Of a stretch of DNA of 41,856 nucleotides, positions 12,648 through 21,075 are shown in pieces; the first letter of the stretch is position 1; each line of letters opens with the position of its first letter. Source of the DNA: a virus; IMG/VR virus record IMGVR_UViG_3300023223_001075, positions 1 through 41,856 of that record; one strand, written 5' to 3'. A program made the position numbers and the translations under genes. The notes below the pieces were generated by a model. The model was not told where the DNA came from. It ran no database searches and worked only from the letters and a program-made list of their open reading frames with translations.

Positions 12648-13134
12648 TATTGGTGATGGAAATGAAGTTCCAGTAGGTAAAATTATTTATGAGGGGGAGG
12701 AGGGTTTTGGTGATCCACCCTTGGTAGATAAATTGAATGAACGAATCTTACATTTAGAGAAAAAAGTAGCCCAAGGCTTCAAAGATGACATCAAGCATCT
12801 AACCAGGATTGCTGAGTTGGCTGAGATTGGGAATAAGTATAAGGCTGAGAATGAGCAATTTAAAGCAAGCGCCAGAGGCATGAAAAAGAACATCAAGGGA
12901 CTTGAAAAGAAGCTGTATAGAGAGCCACAGGACGTTTCCGGATTTGCAGACAAAATTAATGCACAAGCCAAAAGAATCAAGGAACTCGAGGAAGAGAATC
13001 AAAAACTAAAGCAAATACTGGGGAAATATCAATTTTCTGAAGGTCATGGCGGTAGATCATATTGCGTATGTTGTGATAGTTCTGTTTATTATGGGTGTCG
13101 TGATGATTGCGAAATTGCGGAGGTTTTGAAGTGA
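12640..13134 (+). CDS. Coiled-coil protein with C-terminal Cys cluster (164 aa)
   Basis: Residues about 28-60 and 75-130 are long charged helices with heptad character (LNERILHLEKKVAQGF; AKRIKELEEENQKLKQIL), so a coiled-coil dimer is likely. The last 30 residues hold five cysteines (YCVCCDSSVYYGCRDDCEIA), probably a zinc site, related in pattern to the N-terminus of the 11170-11577 product. Function unknown; an adaptor role is plausible. The start is coupled to the previous stop. Confidence 0.65.
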   Translation: MIDIGDGNEVPVGKIIYEGEEGFGDPPLVDKLNERILHLEKKVAQGFKDDIKHLTRIAELAEIGNKYKAENEQFKASARGMKKNIKGLEKKLYREPQDVSGFADKINAQAKRIKELEEENQKLKQILGKYQFSEGHGGRSYCVCCDSSVYYGCRDDCEIAEVLK

Positions 13135-13631
13135 AAGTACATGAAATTTGGAAAGACATTCCTGGATATGAAGACGCTTATCAAGCTTCAAATCTTGGTA
13201 GAATTAGGTCTCTTGATAGATTGTCACGTGCTGGAAAGAATTTAAAAGGCAAGATTATTTCTCAAACAAAAGACCCATCTGGGCAGTGTAGGGCGAGGAT
13301 TTACGATGAAATGAAACTTGTATCTAGGCTAATTGCATCTGCATTTTTAGTATCAAAAGTAAAGTATTGTGTTTATCATTTAAATGAAATCGACGATAAT
13401 CGTTTAGAAAATCTTGAGATAGTCAGCCCCCGAGAAATTACAATCAGAAGAAGTCTCTCTAAAAGGAAAAAAAATAAAAAAACTAAGTTTGTTGGGGTTT
13501 TTTGGAATAAGAGAGCTAGAAAATGGAGGTCGACCATATATATAAATATGAAAGCAGTTTACCTTGGTACTTTCGAGAAAGAAATAGATGCCGCTATGGC
13601 ATATTCTAGAATATGGAAAAATGTTGGATAA
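13131..13631 (+). CDS. HNH homing-type endonuclease with NUMOD4 and AP2 domains (166 aa)
   Basis: GTG 13131 follows GGAGG (13119-13123) and overlaps the previous stop; an upstream ATG at 13107 has no such site. The N-terminus EIWKDIPGYEDAYQASNLGR then IRS is a NUMOD4 motif. The middle (VYHLNEIDDNRLENLEIVSP) is the HNH part; the expected first His is seen in YHLN, and Asn residues follow. The C-terminus (KFVGVFWNKRARKWRSTIYI, then YLGTFEKEIDAAMAYSR) is an AP2 DNA-binding domain. Such free-standing enzymes cut DNA and spread themselves. It lies between the accessory genes and packaging genes, a usual landing place. Confidence 0.85.
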   Translation: MKVHEIWKDIPGYEDAYQASNLGRIRSLDRLSRAGKNLKGKIISQTKDPSGQCRARIYDEMKLVSRLIASAFLVSKVKYCVYHLNEIDDNRLENLEIVSPREITIRRSLSKRKKNKKTKFVGVFWNKRARKWRSTIYINMKAVYLGTFEKEIDAAMAYSRIWKNVG

Positions 13632-13646
13632 TATTGAGGATTTTCA

Positions 13647-13895
13647 ATGATTGATCTGAAGCCGATTGAGCCGTGTGGACACCTACTTGAGTTAGGTGAA
13701 AATAAGGGAATTATATCATGTGGTGCTCTTGGATTGTATTGTTATGACTGCATCAAGAAAGACCGCGACAGATACAAGAAATTATCAGAGCTGCAGTCTG
13801 ATTTACTGGACTGTAGCAAAGTTGGATACGGAGTTCCTTGGCTAGATGCTCATCAGGCTCTTGAAAAGTTTATTACTGAGGAGGTTGAGAATTGA
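13647..13895 (+). CDS. Small Cys/His protein (82 aa)
   Basis: The product begins MIDLKPIEPCGHLLELGENK and has CGALGLYCYDCIKKDRDRY, a C-G-H...C...C-x-x-C layout consistent with one zinc site. The C-terminal half is helical (LQSDLLDCSKVGYGVPWLDA). No family is named. ATG 13647 begins 15 bases after the endonuclease stop with GAGGA upstream. Its end overlaps the next start. Confidence 0.62.
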   Translation: MIDLKPIEPCGHLLELGENKGIISCGALGLYCYDCIKKDRDRYKKLSELQSDLLDCSKVGYGVPWLDAHQALEKFITEEVEN

Positions 13896-14074
13896 GTATT
13901 AGATGCAAATTAGGAGTTCACGATTGGGTAAATATGAGGGATCATCCCGGTAATCAGTATTTTAAATGCCGGAGATGTGAACTTAAAAGAGTTGTTTGTC
14001 CTGAGCATGGATATCAGCCTATTGATGATAGATTTATTGAATCTGTAAAATCTTGTTATAATGAACCTGAATGA
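13892..14074 (+). CDS. DUF1660-like zinc protein (60 aa)
   Basis: A TTG start at 13892 follows GAGGAGG (13879-13885). The product SIRCKLGVHDWVNMRDHPG then YFKCRRCELKRVVCPEHG fits the short phage proteins of the DUF1660 type ('RCxxxGHxW...CxRC'), which have a Cys/His zinc site. Their function is unknown. It is the last gene before the packaging genes; a promoter-like TATAAT lies inside its 3' end. Confidence 0.62.
   Translation: MSIRCKLGVHDWVNMRDHPGNQYFKCRRCELKRVVCPEHGYQPIDDRFIESVKSCYNEPE
14054..14062 (+). promoter_or_regulatory. Extended -10 promoter candidate before the packaging genes
   Basis: TGTTATAAT (14054-14062) is an exact extended -10 element (TGn plus TATAAT) 28 bases before the start of the small terminase gene. 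No good -35 is visible, which extended -10 promoters do not need. It could start late transcription. Confidence 0.4.
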
Positions 14075-14089
14075 CAGGTAGGGTGCAGG

Positions 14090-14416
14090 TTGAACAACAC
14101 AGGAAAAGGCCAATTTAAAAAAGGGACTTCAGGAAACCCAAAGGGGGGGCCTAAGAAAGGAACATCCCTTGCGGAAATTCTAAGGAAAGTTGGTGAGCAG
14201 GTTGATCCAAAGTCTAAGAAGTCAAAACATGAGCAATTAGCCGATTTAGTCTGGGAAATGGCCTTGAAGTATAAAGAGCAATGGGCAGTAAGAGAGATTT
14301 ATAACCGTCTTGATGGCATGCCAAAACAGACCATTGAACAGATAGGAGATGAGGATAGGCCGGATATTATTCTTAATGTGATTCCCAATAAACAAAAATC
14401 TGAAGCAGAGGATTAA
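14090..14416 (+). CDS. terS: Terminase small subunit, DUF5681-like (108 aa)
   Basis: The N-terminus NNTGKGQFKKGTSGNPKGGP is the 'GxFKKGxSGNPKGRP' signature of DUF5681 proteins, which are found directly before large terminase genes and are read as small terminase subunits recognising packaging DNA. A helical body follows (ADLVWEMALKYKEQWAVREI), then a C-terminal tail (RPDIILNVIPNKQKSEAED). The frame has a stop at 14072, so the only usable start is TTG 14090. It overlaps the large subunit gene by one base (TAATG). Confidence 0.8.
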   Translation: MNNTGKGQFKKGTSGNPKGGPKKGTSLAEILRKVGEQVDPKSKKSKHEQLADLVWEMALKYKEQWAVREIYNRLDGMPKQTIEQIGDEDRPDIILNVIPNKQKSEAED

Positions 14417-15675
14417 TGGACTGGGCTAAGTTCGTTAAGGAAAACCCTTGGTGTTTATATGGCAAGCAATATGAATATTTTTACCAGTTAAGTACCAAGT
14501 ACCGAGTAATGGATAAGGGTCGGCGTACTGGTTACACCAAAGGGGCTTTAAATTATTGCGGCCTTGAGGGTTTTAAAAAGAAAAATGCCTTGCAATTCCT
14601 TTGGGTCGATACTGTAAATACGAATATTGATAGGTACGTAGAGAGGTATTTATTGCCTAATCTAAGGATGTATCGTTCAAATCTATGGGACTGGAAGCAA
14701 TCTAAGAAAGAGCTGTGGATATGTGATTGCAAATATGATTTCCGTTCAGCTGATAGGCCCGAGAATATTGAAGGTTTTGGATACCACCGAATAATTATCA
14801 ATGAGGCTGGAATCATCCTACAGAAGGAAAAGGGCCGCTATCTATGGTTTAATGCAATTCTGCCCATGACCATGGATTATGATGATTGCATTGTTTTTAT
14901 TGGAGGAACCCCAAAAGGAAAGAGAGGTAAAGACGGGAAAATCAGTCTATTTACTGAAATGTGCGATAAGGCAAGAAGTGACAAGTTTCCTAAATATTCC
15001 CTGGTTCATATCAATACTGATGAAAATCCAATCCTTACTAAAGATGCAGTCGAAGAAGTTAAGGAGGAATTGCCAGAAGGCCCCATAAGGGATCAGGAAT
15101 TTTACGGCAAACACGTAGATTCAGTAAGTGGAATCATCAAAGCCTTCTGGTTCACCATTGATGAGGTGCCGCTCGAAGGAGAACAGGTCAGGTCTTGGGA
15201 CCTTGCATTCACCACCAAAACAGCCAATGACTTCTACGCAGGAGTCAAAATGTCCCGCAATGAGACACAATATCAGATTCAAGATGTTGAACATGGGAAG
15301 CTCCATTGGCCTGATTTAAAGCTATTGATTATCTCGACAGCTGAACTTGACGGCACTGATGTTCCGGTGGTAATTGAGGAAGCTGGCCAACAAGTGGGCT
15401 TTGTGGATGATATTCGCTCCCATCCAAGAATGGCGAATTATAATATCATTGGTCAAGCGCCCATTGGTAATAAACTGATACGAGCTATGAAATGGGCTTC
15501 AAGGCTCAAGAGTGGACAAGTAACATTGCTTAGAGGCCTATGGAATGAACCGTTTGTAAATGAAAATTGTGCATTCACCAATGATGATAGCCACGCCAAT
15601 GATGACCAAATTGACGGCACAAGCGGCGCATACCAACATTTCAACTCTGATCAAGTCTCCATTTGCTATGTTTAA
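14416..15675 (+). CDS. terL: Terminase large subunit (419 aa)
   Basis: An ATPase-nuclease packaging motor. The ATPase half has a degenerate Walker A (KGRRTGYTKGA, about 34-44) and a Walker B-like RIIINEAG (about 127-134) where Asn replaces the usual Asp before the catalytic Glu. The nuclease half has acidic sites in SWDLAF (about 258-263), VVIEEAG (about 317-323) and DDQIDGTSGAY (about 395-404), as expected for the RNase H-like fold. Length is normal for the family. It is coupled to the small subunit gene and followed by the portal gene. Confidence 0.9.
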   Translation: MDWAKFVKENPWCLYGKQYEYFYQLSTKYRVMDKGRRTGYTKGALNYCGLEGFKKKNALQFLWVDTVNTNIDRYVERYLLPNLRMYRSNLWDWKQSKKELWICDCKYDFRSADRPENIEGFGYHRIIINEAGIILQKEKGRYLWFNAILPMTMDYDDCIVFIGGTPKGKRGKDGKISLFTEMCDKARSDKFPKYSLVHINTDENPILTKDAVEEVKEELPEGPIRDQEFYGKHVDSVSGIIKAFWFTIDEVPLEGEQVRSWDLAFTTKTANDFYAGVKMSRNETQYQIQDVEHGKLHWPDLKLLIISTAELDGTDVPVVIEEAGQQVGFVDDIRSHPRMANYNIIGQAPIGNKLIRAMKWASRLKSGQVTLLRGLWNEPFVNENCAFTNDDSHANDDQIDGTSGAYQHFNSDQVSICYV

Positions 15676-15690
15676 GGGGCGTCATATAAT
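15663..15690 (+). promoter_or_regulatory. Possible promoter directly before the portal gene
   Basis: TTGCTA (15663-15668), a 16-bp spacer and TATAAT (15685-15690) lie 8 bases before the portal ATG at 15699. No Shine-Dalgarno is visible there, so a transcript from this promoter would be almost leaderless. The -35 is weak and lies inside the terminase gene. Confidence 0.35.
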
Positions 15691-15698
15691 TAAATCAC

Positions 15699-17036
15699 AT
15701 GTTGAATAAATTACTAGAGAAATTAGGCTTCAAGTCCCTTCATGGCCATTTTGGGAATTCCAACCTAATGACTTCAGGCGAAGCAGTCTGGAAGATGGGT
15801 GGTAGCGAATCCTTCGCAACTGAAGGCTTCATGAGGAACGTGATTGCTTACCGCTGTGTAAGCATTATTTCACAAGCCCTCTCCTCCGTGCCCCTTAAAG
15901 TCAAAGTAAATGACAAATTACAAGACAAAACCCACCCCCTTGTCCAGCTTTTAAAGAAGCCTAACTCTCTACAGGGAGGCTCAGACTTTTTTGAATATTA
16001 TACAGCCTACAGGCTCATTGATGGAAATGCTTACCTTGAAAAGATAGAGACATCAATAACTGAGGGTGCCAAAGAGTTGTGGCTCTGGACGCCTATGGAG
16101 ATGGAGATAAAGGCCAAGAATGGGGTGCGAATCCCAACCTCTTATAAATGGACCAATGGCATAACCACTGAAACTTGGGATGTTGATCCCAAAACGGGCA
16201 ACAGCGCAATCATGCACTGGAAATCATTCCACCCCAAGAGTCAATATTATGGGTTAAGCCCAATGGCCCCGGGTGCATTCTCCATTGATCAGCATAATGA
16301 ATCATCAGAATGGAACATGCGCTCTATTCAGAATGGTGCCGTCCCCACTGGTATTCTTAGAAATAAAGGGGGAGCTCTTACTACCAATCAAAGGAAAGAG
16401 ATAAGGCAAGACATCAACGAGTCACATTCTGGGGCAGTGAACGCCAGAAAAACAATGATTCTTCCTGGCATGCTTGAGTACCAACAATTAAGCCTAAGCC
16501 CAATTGATATGGATTTCCTGAACACGCACAAAAATGCCGCAGAGGAAATTGCTGCCGCTTATGGCGTGCCTCTTCAAGTAATCCCTATCAGTGGGAGCCA
16601 AACATTTGCCAATTATGGTCAGGCCCGTCTAGCCCTTTGGGAAGATACGGTAATCCCATTGCTTATAGAATTGATTGGGAGATTGAATAATGAAATCGCC
16701 CCTGGATTTGGTGAAGGTATTGAGATATTCTTTGATCCAAATGACATTGAGGCTCTTTCCGAAAAACGTACTCAAAGACTAAAAGACTTCAATGATATCG
16801 ACTATTTGACCATCAATCAAAAGCTTGAAGCTAATTCTTATCCGCCAAGTGAAAATCCATTAGCTGATGAATTATTTCAGAACGCTTCGGAGTTCCCTTT
16901 AGGATCATTGGATGATCTTGATATGAGCGAAGATGAGCAGGAAAAGATTATGGCAGTTATCCTCATGGACCATAAGGGAATCACAAAAGACGAAGCCTTG
17001 AAGGAGGCGCGTGCCATTATTCAATCCGAAAAATGA
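15699..17036 (+). CDS. HK97-type portal protein (445 aa)
   Basis: The portal ring forms the DNA gate at one capsid vertex. Signature segments are seen in order: EGFMRNVIAYRCVSIISQAL then SSVPLKVKV (about 45-75), LLKKPNSLQGGSDFFEYY, a core with YYGLSPMAPG and PTGILRNKGG, and AAAYGVPLQVIPISG near residue 285, all typical of the HK97 portal family. The acidic C-terminus (SEDEQEKIMAVILM) is a helical clip-like tail. No Shine-Dalgarno is clear before ATG 15699. It overlaps the next gene by 26 bases. Confidence 0.92.
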   Translation: MLNKLLEKLGFKSLHGHFGNSNLMTSGEAVWKMGGSESFATEGFMRNVIAYRCVSIISQALSSVPLKVKVNDKLQDKTHPLVQLLKKPNSLQGGSDFFEYYTAYRLIDGNAYLEKIETSITEGAKELWLWTPMEMEIKAKNGVRIPTSYKWTNGITTETWDVDPKTGNSAIMHWKSFHPKSQYYGLSPMAPGAFSIDQHNESSEWNMRSIQNGAVPTGILRNKGGALTTNQRKEIRQDINESHSGAVNARKTMILPGMLEYQQLSLSPIDMDFLNTHKNAAEEIAAAYGVPLQVIPISGSQTFANYGQARLALWEDTVIPLLIELIGRLNNEIAPGFGEGIEIFFDPNDIEALSEKRTQRLKDFNDIDYLTINQKLEANSYPPSENPLADELFQNASEFPLGSLDDLDMSEDEQEKIMAVILMDHKGITKDEALKEARAIIQSEK

Positions 17037-17769
17037 GGTAGAACGTCAACGAGAGGCGATAATCCAAGAGCGTAACCGCATGATAATGGAGAGACGGGCA
17101 ATCCCTCCATTAAGAAAGGAGTTCAATCGAGTGGCCAAGGTGGCCTCTCAACCTGATGCCAATATGCCCATCATAATTGTTGAGCATCAGAGAAACATTC
17201 AGAACATCCTAAGGCGCATTTATGCAGCGACCATAAGGCAATCCGCAATGCGCACCGTCAGAGAGGCTCCTAAATCGGCCTTCCTGAATATAGAAAAAAA
17301 GGACCTGGAAGGAGAGATTGCTAGACTTATCAGCACTTGGATTTTCACACATGCCCTATTGGAATCATCTTTGATTTCAGGAACAACCCAGTCCATCATC
17401 GTGGACATCCTGGCGGAAAACATTGGTGAATCTGAAATAGTTATAGGCAAAGCCATTCGTGAGGCTGTAGGGGGCAATATTGGCATAAGCAGGGCCAGAA
17501 CCATTGCTAGAACTGAAACTCATGATGCAAGCCAGGATGCACAGCTCCAAATGGTCGAGACAATGAATTTTCCTCCAGACTCTAAAGACTGGGTGGTTAT
17601 TAGAGATGGTCGTGAAAGAAAATCTCATAGGAACGTAAAGAAGGTGCCCCTCAATAGCGACTTCGATGTAGGCGGCAAAAAGATGAGCCGCCCTGGCGAT
17701 AGGAGAGGAGGTGCAGCTGAAGTTATAAACTGTCGCTGCGTTATGATATTTGTAGACAATGATGTCTAA
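17011..17769 (+). CDS. Mu F-like head morphogenesis protein (252 aa)
   Basis: A GTG start at 17011 follows AAGGAGG (17001-17007) inside the portal gene's end. The helical first 150 residues lead to a C-terminal MuF domain: ISRARTIARTETHDASQDAQ, WVVIRDGRERKSHRNV, SRPGDRRGGAAEVINCRCVM. The R-x-x-H, PGD and INCRC motifs define the family. MuF proteins associate with the portal and enter or assemble with the capsid. No extra toxin domain is fused here. Unusually the protease and capsid genes do not follow; a 9.9-kb adsorption block does. Confidence 0.9.
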   Translation: MPLFNPKNEVERQREAIIQERNRMIMERRAIPPLRKEFNRVAKVASQPDANMPIIIVEHQRNIQNILRRIYAATIRQSAMRTVREAPKSAFLNIEKKDLEGEIARLISTWIFTHALLESSLISGTTQSIIVDILAENIGESEIVIGKAIREAVGGNIGISRARTIARTETHDASQDAQLQMVETMNFPPDSKDWVVIRDGRERKSHRNVKKVPLNSDFDVGGKKMSRPGDRRGGAAEVINCRCVMIFVDNDV

Positions 17770-17799
17770 TTACTAAAATAATTCGAAAGGAGCATTTGA

Positions 17800-18087
17800 A
17801 TGGCAGGAAAAACACTATTTACGAATCAAACCATAGATGGGGATTCTTCTGTTTTTGATGCTGACAATGGAGGCAAGGCCAAGATTCGTGTTTTCGGAAA
17901 CTTTGACGGGGCCACCGTTCAAGTCCAAATGGCTTTCAGAGATGCAGATTATGTATCCCTTGAAGACGGCGATTTCACTACTGCAGGCGCAAAAGATGTA
18001 TTGCTTCAAACTGGGATGTCAATTCGATTGAATTTATCCAGTGCTGGAGCTTCAACTGATATCACAGCTGATTTCATAGACGGTTGA
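17800..18087 (+). CDS. Small beta-rich structural protein (95 aa)
   Basis: SD AAAGGAG precedes ATG 17800. The sequence looks like a small beta-sandwich (AKIRVFGNFDGATVQVQMAF, DVLLQTGMSIRLNLSSAG) ending in STDITADFIDG. The closing motif ITADFID also ends the last domain segment of the 41009-41644 tail protein (GSGDITADFIDT). Position at the head of the fibre cassette suggests a head fibre, decoration or fibre-anchor protein. Its TGA overlaps a TTG that may start the next frame. Confidence 0.65.
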   Translation: MAGKTLFTNQTIDGDSSVFDADNGGKAKIRVFGNFDGATVQVQMAFRDADYVSLEDGDFTTAGAKDVLLQTGMSIRLNLSSAGASTDITADFIDG

Positions 18088-18884
18088 TTCTCGGGAAAAT
18101 CATCGGCCCAATAATTGGGAAGATCATCGGAAAAATCATTCCCGGTGTAGAAGGAATCATTCCGGGTGATCCAGTTGTAAATATTATACCACTGAATCCA
18201 GTGGAAACTGAGTCTTTATTGGCTCAGCCTTTAAATTTCACATTAGATGATTCTTTCGGTTTTGACTGGCAGAATAACGAGGCTTCATTTGCTAAAGTTT
18301 CATATCCATGTATGGGTGGCTCAACAAATGCACTTGAAGATAATTCAACAAATGGATTCAATTTAACCAATAGCGGTGGGGTTGTTTTTACTGCTGCAGG
18401 TGGACCAAAAGCAAGCTTACCAAGCTATTGGGACTTTCCTGCTGCCTCTGATGACCTTCGATCACTTGGGTTTAATGGTGTAGGTGTAAATGATGGAGAC
18501 GGAGCCATATCTGTTGCTGGTTGGTTCAGGAACCCTGTCATTGGAGCTATTAGAAGTCTTTGTCAGTGGGGTACACCAACCGATATTGATGACATTCAGA
18601 TAAGAATTTCTGCTACTGATTTTATAGAAGTTAGAATGAGCGGAACAACTGTTGTCACTAGCCTTTCAGCCATATCCGTAGCCACTTGGTTTCATTTAGC
18701 TATTGTGTACAATGGTGGGAATGGGGACACAACAAAGATATTTATCAATGGAATTGATGTTAGTGGCGCAACAAATTCTAAACCTGATCCTACTATAGGA
18801 ACAACCAATAACGTACGATGGGGTAGGAATTTACTTGGAGCCGAAGACTTCGAGGGTGATATGACAGATATGAGGATTTATTAA
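18084..18884 (+). CDS. LamG-like protein, first part of a possibly split gene (266 aa)
   Basis: The only start in reach is TTG 18084, overlapping the previous stop. The first 30 residues are a hydrophobic repeat (LGKIIGPIIGKIIGKIIPG). Residues about 60-265 form a LamG/concanavalin-like domain: DGAISVAGWFRNPVIGAIRS, VATWFHLAIVYNGGNGDTT, KIFINGIDVSGATN, FEGDMTDMRIY. Such domains bind glycans. The domain stops at RIY, exactly where family members continue with 'NRxLSxAEI'; the missing piece is found at the start of the next frame, so this may be one gene broken by a frameshift. Confidence 0.72.
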   Translation: MILGKIIGPIIGKIIGKIIPGVEGIIPGDPVVNIIPLNPVETESLLAQPLNFTLDDSFGFDWQNNEASFAKVSYPCMGGSTNALEDNSTNGFNLTNSGGVVFTAAGGPKASLPSYWDFPAASDDLRSLGFNGVGVNDGDGAISVAGWFRNPVIGAIRSLCQWGTPTDIDDIQIRISATDFIEVRMSGTTVVTSLSAISVATWFHLAIVYNGGNGDTTKIFINGIDVSGATNSKPDPTIGTTNNVRWGRNLLGAEDFEGDMTDMRIY

Positions 18885-21073
18885 TGATACTGTCTGAAGC
18901 TCAAATATCATTGCTTGCTGCTGGAGCAACTAATAAATGGGTCGATAATTTTGTGCCCAAAGCTCCAACTAGAGGACTTGTAGGCGAATGGAATCTTAAT
19001 GATAATATTCCCACAGCCACAATTGTCGATTCTACAGCTAATCCAGCAAATGGAACTATCGGGGGAGGAGAGAACTCTGATGACATGTCTGTTCCTGGAA
19101 AGGTCGGAACAGCACTCACTTTCGACGGAAATGATGATATAACTGTACCTAGTGTTCCTAAGCTTAATGATCATATCACTACTACGATAGGGGCATGGGT
19201 CAATACTTCTCAGGCCACTGGGTCAAATATGCAGATAGCAGGAAGGTTTGTATTTAGAATCTTGAGGAACAATCAAGGCAATGGGGGAGTGTTAATCGCT
19301 ACCCAAGGGCCAACCCCAAACTTTCTGCTGGGTACTACTCCAATCAGTGACGGTTTATGGCATCATGTAGTGGGCGTTTTCGATGGTTCGCAGCATTTGA
19401 TTTATGTTGACGGTGTTCTTGACGGTGTTCAAGCAACAACTGGGGCTCTGTCTTTAGTCGATCAAACATTTGATATGGCTAGTAATGGCGCTGCTGAATT
19501 CTTCAATGGACCAATAAATATAGTAAGAAATTATAACAGAGCCCTTTCTGCTCAAGAAATTATAGCATGGTACTCAAATGAAGCCCCGCTTTTAGTTGCA
19601 AGATTTGATGATACCGCAGCAACCACAGTTGTTCTCGATAGCTCAAAAAGATCAGATAAATTGAATGGGGTTATCGTCGGCGGAAAAACTGCTAGTCAGA
19701 TGACAGTTCCAGGCGTCGTTGATAAGGCCTTCATTTTTGATGGAATCAATGATTATATTAATTTTGGAAACGACTCCAGATATGATATAGTTAGCTGTAT
19801 ATTTATTTCATGCTGGATTATAACACCAGGTATGACTAATTCTTTTGCTACATTCGTAGTAAAAGGTGGAACATACGGAATCAGAAGGAATGGCGTAACC
19901 TCTAATGCTCAATTTATATTGGTTGGTGTGGGAACTGTCAACGGATCAATAGCTATTGATGATGATCAACCGCATCATATTGCTGGAACATATGATGGAA
20001 ATACGATGTCTTTATATATAGATGGAGTTTTAGATTCAAGTTTGGTTGTTTCTGCATCTATAACAACATCGATATTTGATTTAACAATAGGCGGTGTATC
20101 TAGTGGCGAAATGTTCAATGGAACTATAGATGATGTTAGATTAGAAGAATCATGCCCTATCATTGATCAAGTCCAAGAAATGTACAACAAGACAAGGGCC
20201 TGTGCAACTGGCTACAGTGCAATAGCCAAAACAGCTGAGCTATGCAGTGAAAATGCAGTCATTTCAGATATAGAACTATGGAGCCCATCTCAAATAAATA
20301 CTATTGCTTGGTATGACCCAAGTGAAAGAACTAGTATTACAGAGTTATCGGGAGCAGTTAGCCTAATTGCTGACTTGGGTACAATTGGCGGGGAGGATAT
20401 GATTCAAGCTGTAGTTGCAAATCAGCCAACAACTGACACTAGGACTATAAATGGTTTGAATGTTTTGGATTGCGATGGTGGTGACTTCATGGAGAGAGCT
20501 ACGTTCCCAGTTCCTGCTAGTGGTGATATTTCCATATTTATGGTAGCTGAGCTTGATGTTATAAACAGCACAAATGATTCAGTTTATTGCCTGGATGCAA
20601 CCAATGATTTTCAATTTGGGTCCACTAATGCGACTCAATTTGATGGAGGTATACAAACTGCTGGGATAGGTGTAAATGTGCTTTTAACTGGTGGCCCTTT
20701 TCCGGGACCGTCTATTTATAATACGAATTTTGATTTTGCTGGCCTTGTAGCTTATAATGCATTCATGGATGGCACTCAAAGAGCTGTTGACACTGCATAT
20801 ACCACAAAATTAGATGTTAGTCAAACTTTTAGGTTGTTTTCTAATAGAGGTCTGGATCAACAAATAGACGGCGCCTTCGGTGAAACCGTGGTCACTGAGA
20901 ATGTAACCATTGTCACACGAGAATTAATTGAGGGATATCTTGCAAACAAATGGGTGAATAATTTACCAATTGGACACCCATTCAAATTAGTTGCTCCGCT
21001 TGCTAATGTAACTTATGTTACAACGGTAGATGGAATTGTTGTTGTGGACGGATTACCGGTGATTGAAATATAA
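18884..21073 (+). CDS. Multi-LamG adsorption protein (729 aa)
   Basis: It opens with ILSEAQISLLAAGATNKW, the usual end of a LamG domain, which matches the break in the previous frame. Then come a LamG domain at about 30-230 (GLVGEWNLNDN...NYNRALSAQEIIAWYSNEA), a second at about 235-440 (GTIDDVRLEE), and a third concanavalin-like domain at about 465-700 ending EGYLANKWVNNLPIGHPF. The last is paralogous to the N-terminal domain of the 32316-33791 product (EAYLAGKWG). A tail VDGIVVVDGLPVIEI closes it. It is likely a virion surface protein that binds carbohydrate. ATG 18884 overlaps the previous stop (TAATG). Confidence 0.75.
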   Translation: MILSEAQISLLAAGATNKWVDNFVPKAPTRGLVGEWNLNDNIPTATIVDSTANPANGTIGGGENSDDMSVPGKVGTALTFDGNDDITVPSVPKLNDHITTTIGAWVNTSQATGSNMQIAGRFVFRILRNNQGNGGVLIATQGPTPNFLLGTTPISDGLWHHVVGVFDGSQHLIYVDGVLDGVQATTGALSLVDQTFDMASNGAAEFFNGPINIVRNYNRALSAQEIIAWYSNEAPLLVARFDDTAATTVVLDSSKRSDKLNGVIVGGKTASQMTVPGVVDKAFIFDGINDYINFGNDSRYDIVSCIFISCWIITPGMTNSFATFVVKGGTYGIRRNGVTSNAQFILVGVGTVNGSIAIDDDQPHHIAGTYDGNTMSLYIDGVLDSSLVVSASITTSIFDLTIGGVSSGEMFNGTIDDVRLEESCPIIDQVQEMYNKTRACATGYSAIAKTAELCSENAVISDIELWSPSQINTIAWYDPSERTSITELSGAVSLIADLGTIGGEDMIQAVVANQPTTDTRTINGLNVLDCDGGDFMERATFPVPASGDISIFMVAELDVINSTNDSVYCLDATNDFQFGSTNATQFDGGIQTAGIGVNVLLTGGPFPGPSIYNTNFDFAGLVAYNAFMDGTQRAVDTAYTTKLDVSQTFRLFSNRGLDQQIDGAFGETVVTENVTIVTRELIEGYLANKWVNNLPIGHPFKLVAPLANVTYVTTVDGIVVVDGLPVIEI

Positions 21074-21075
21074 TT

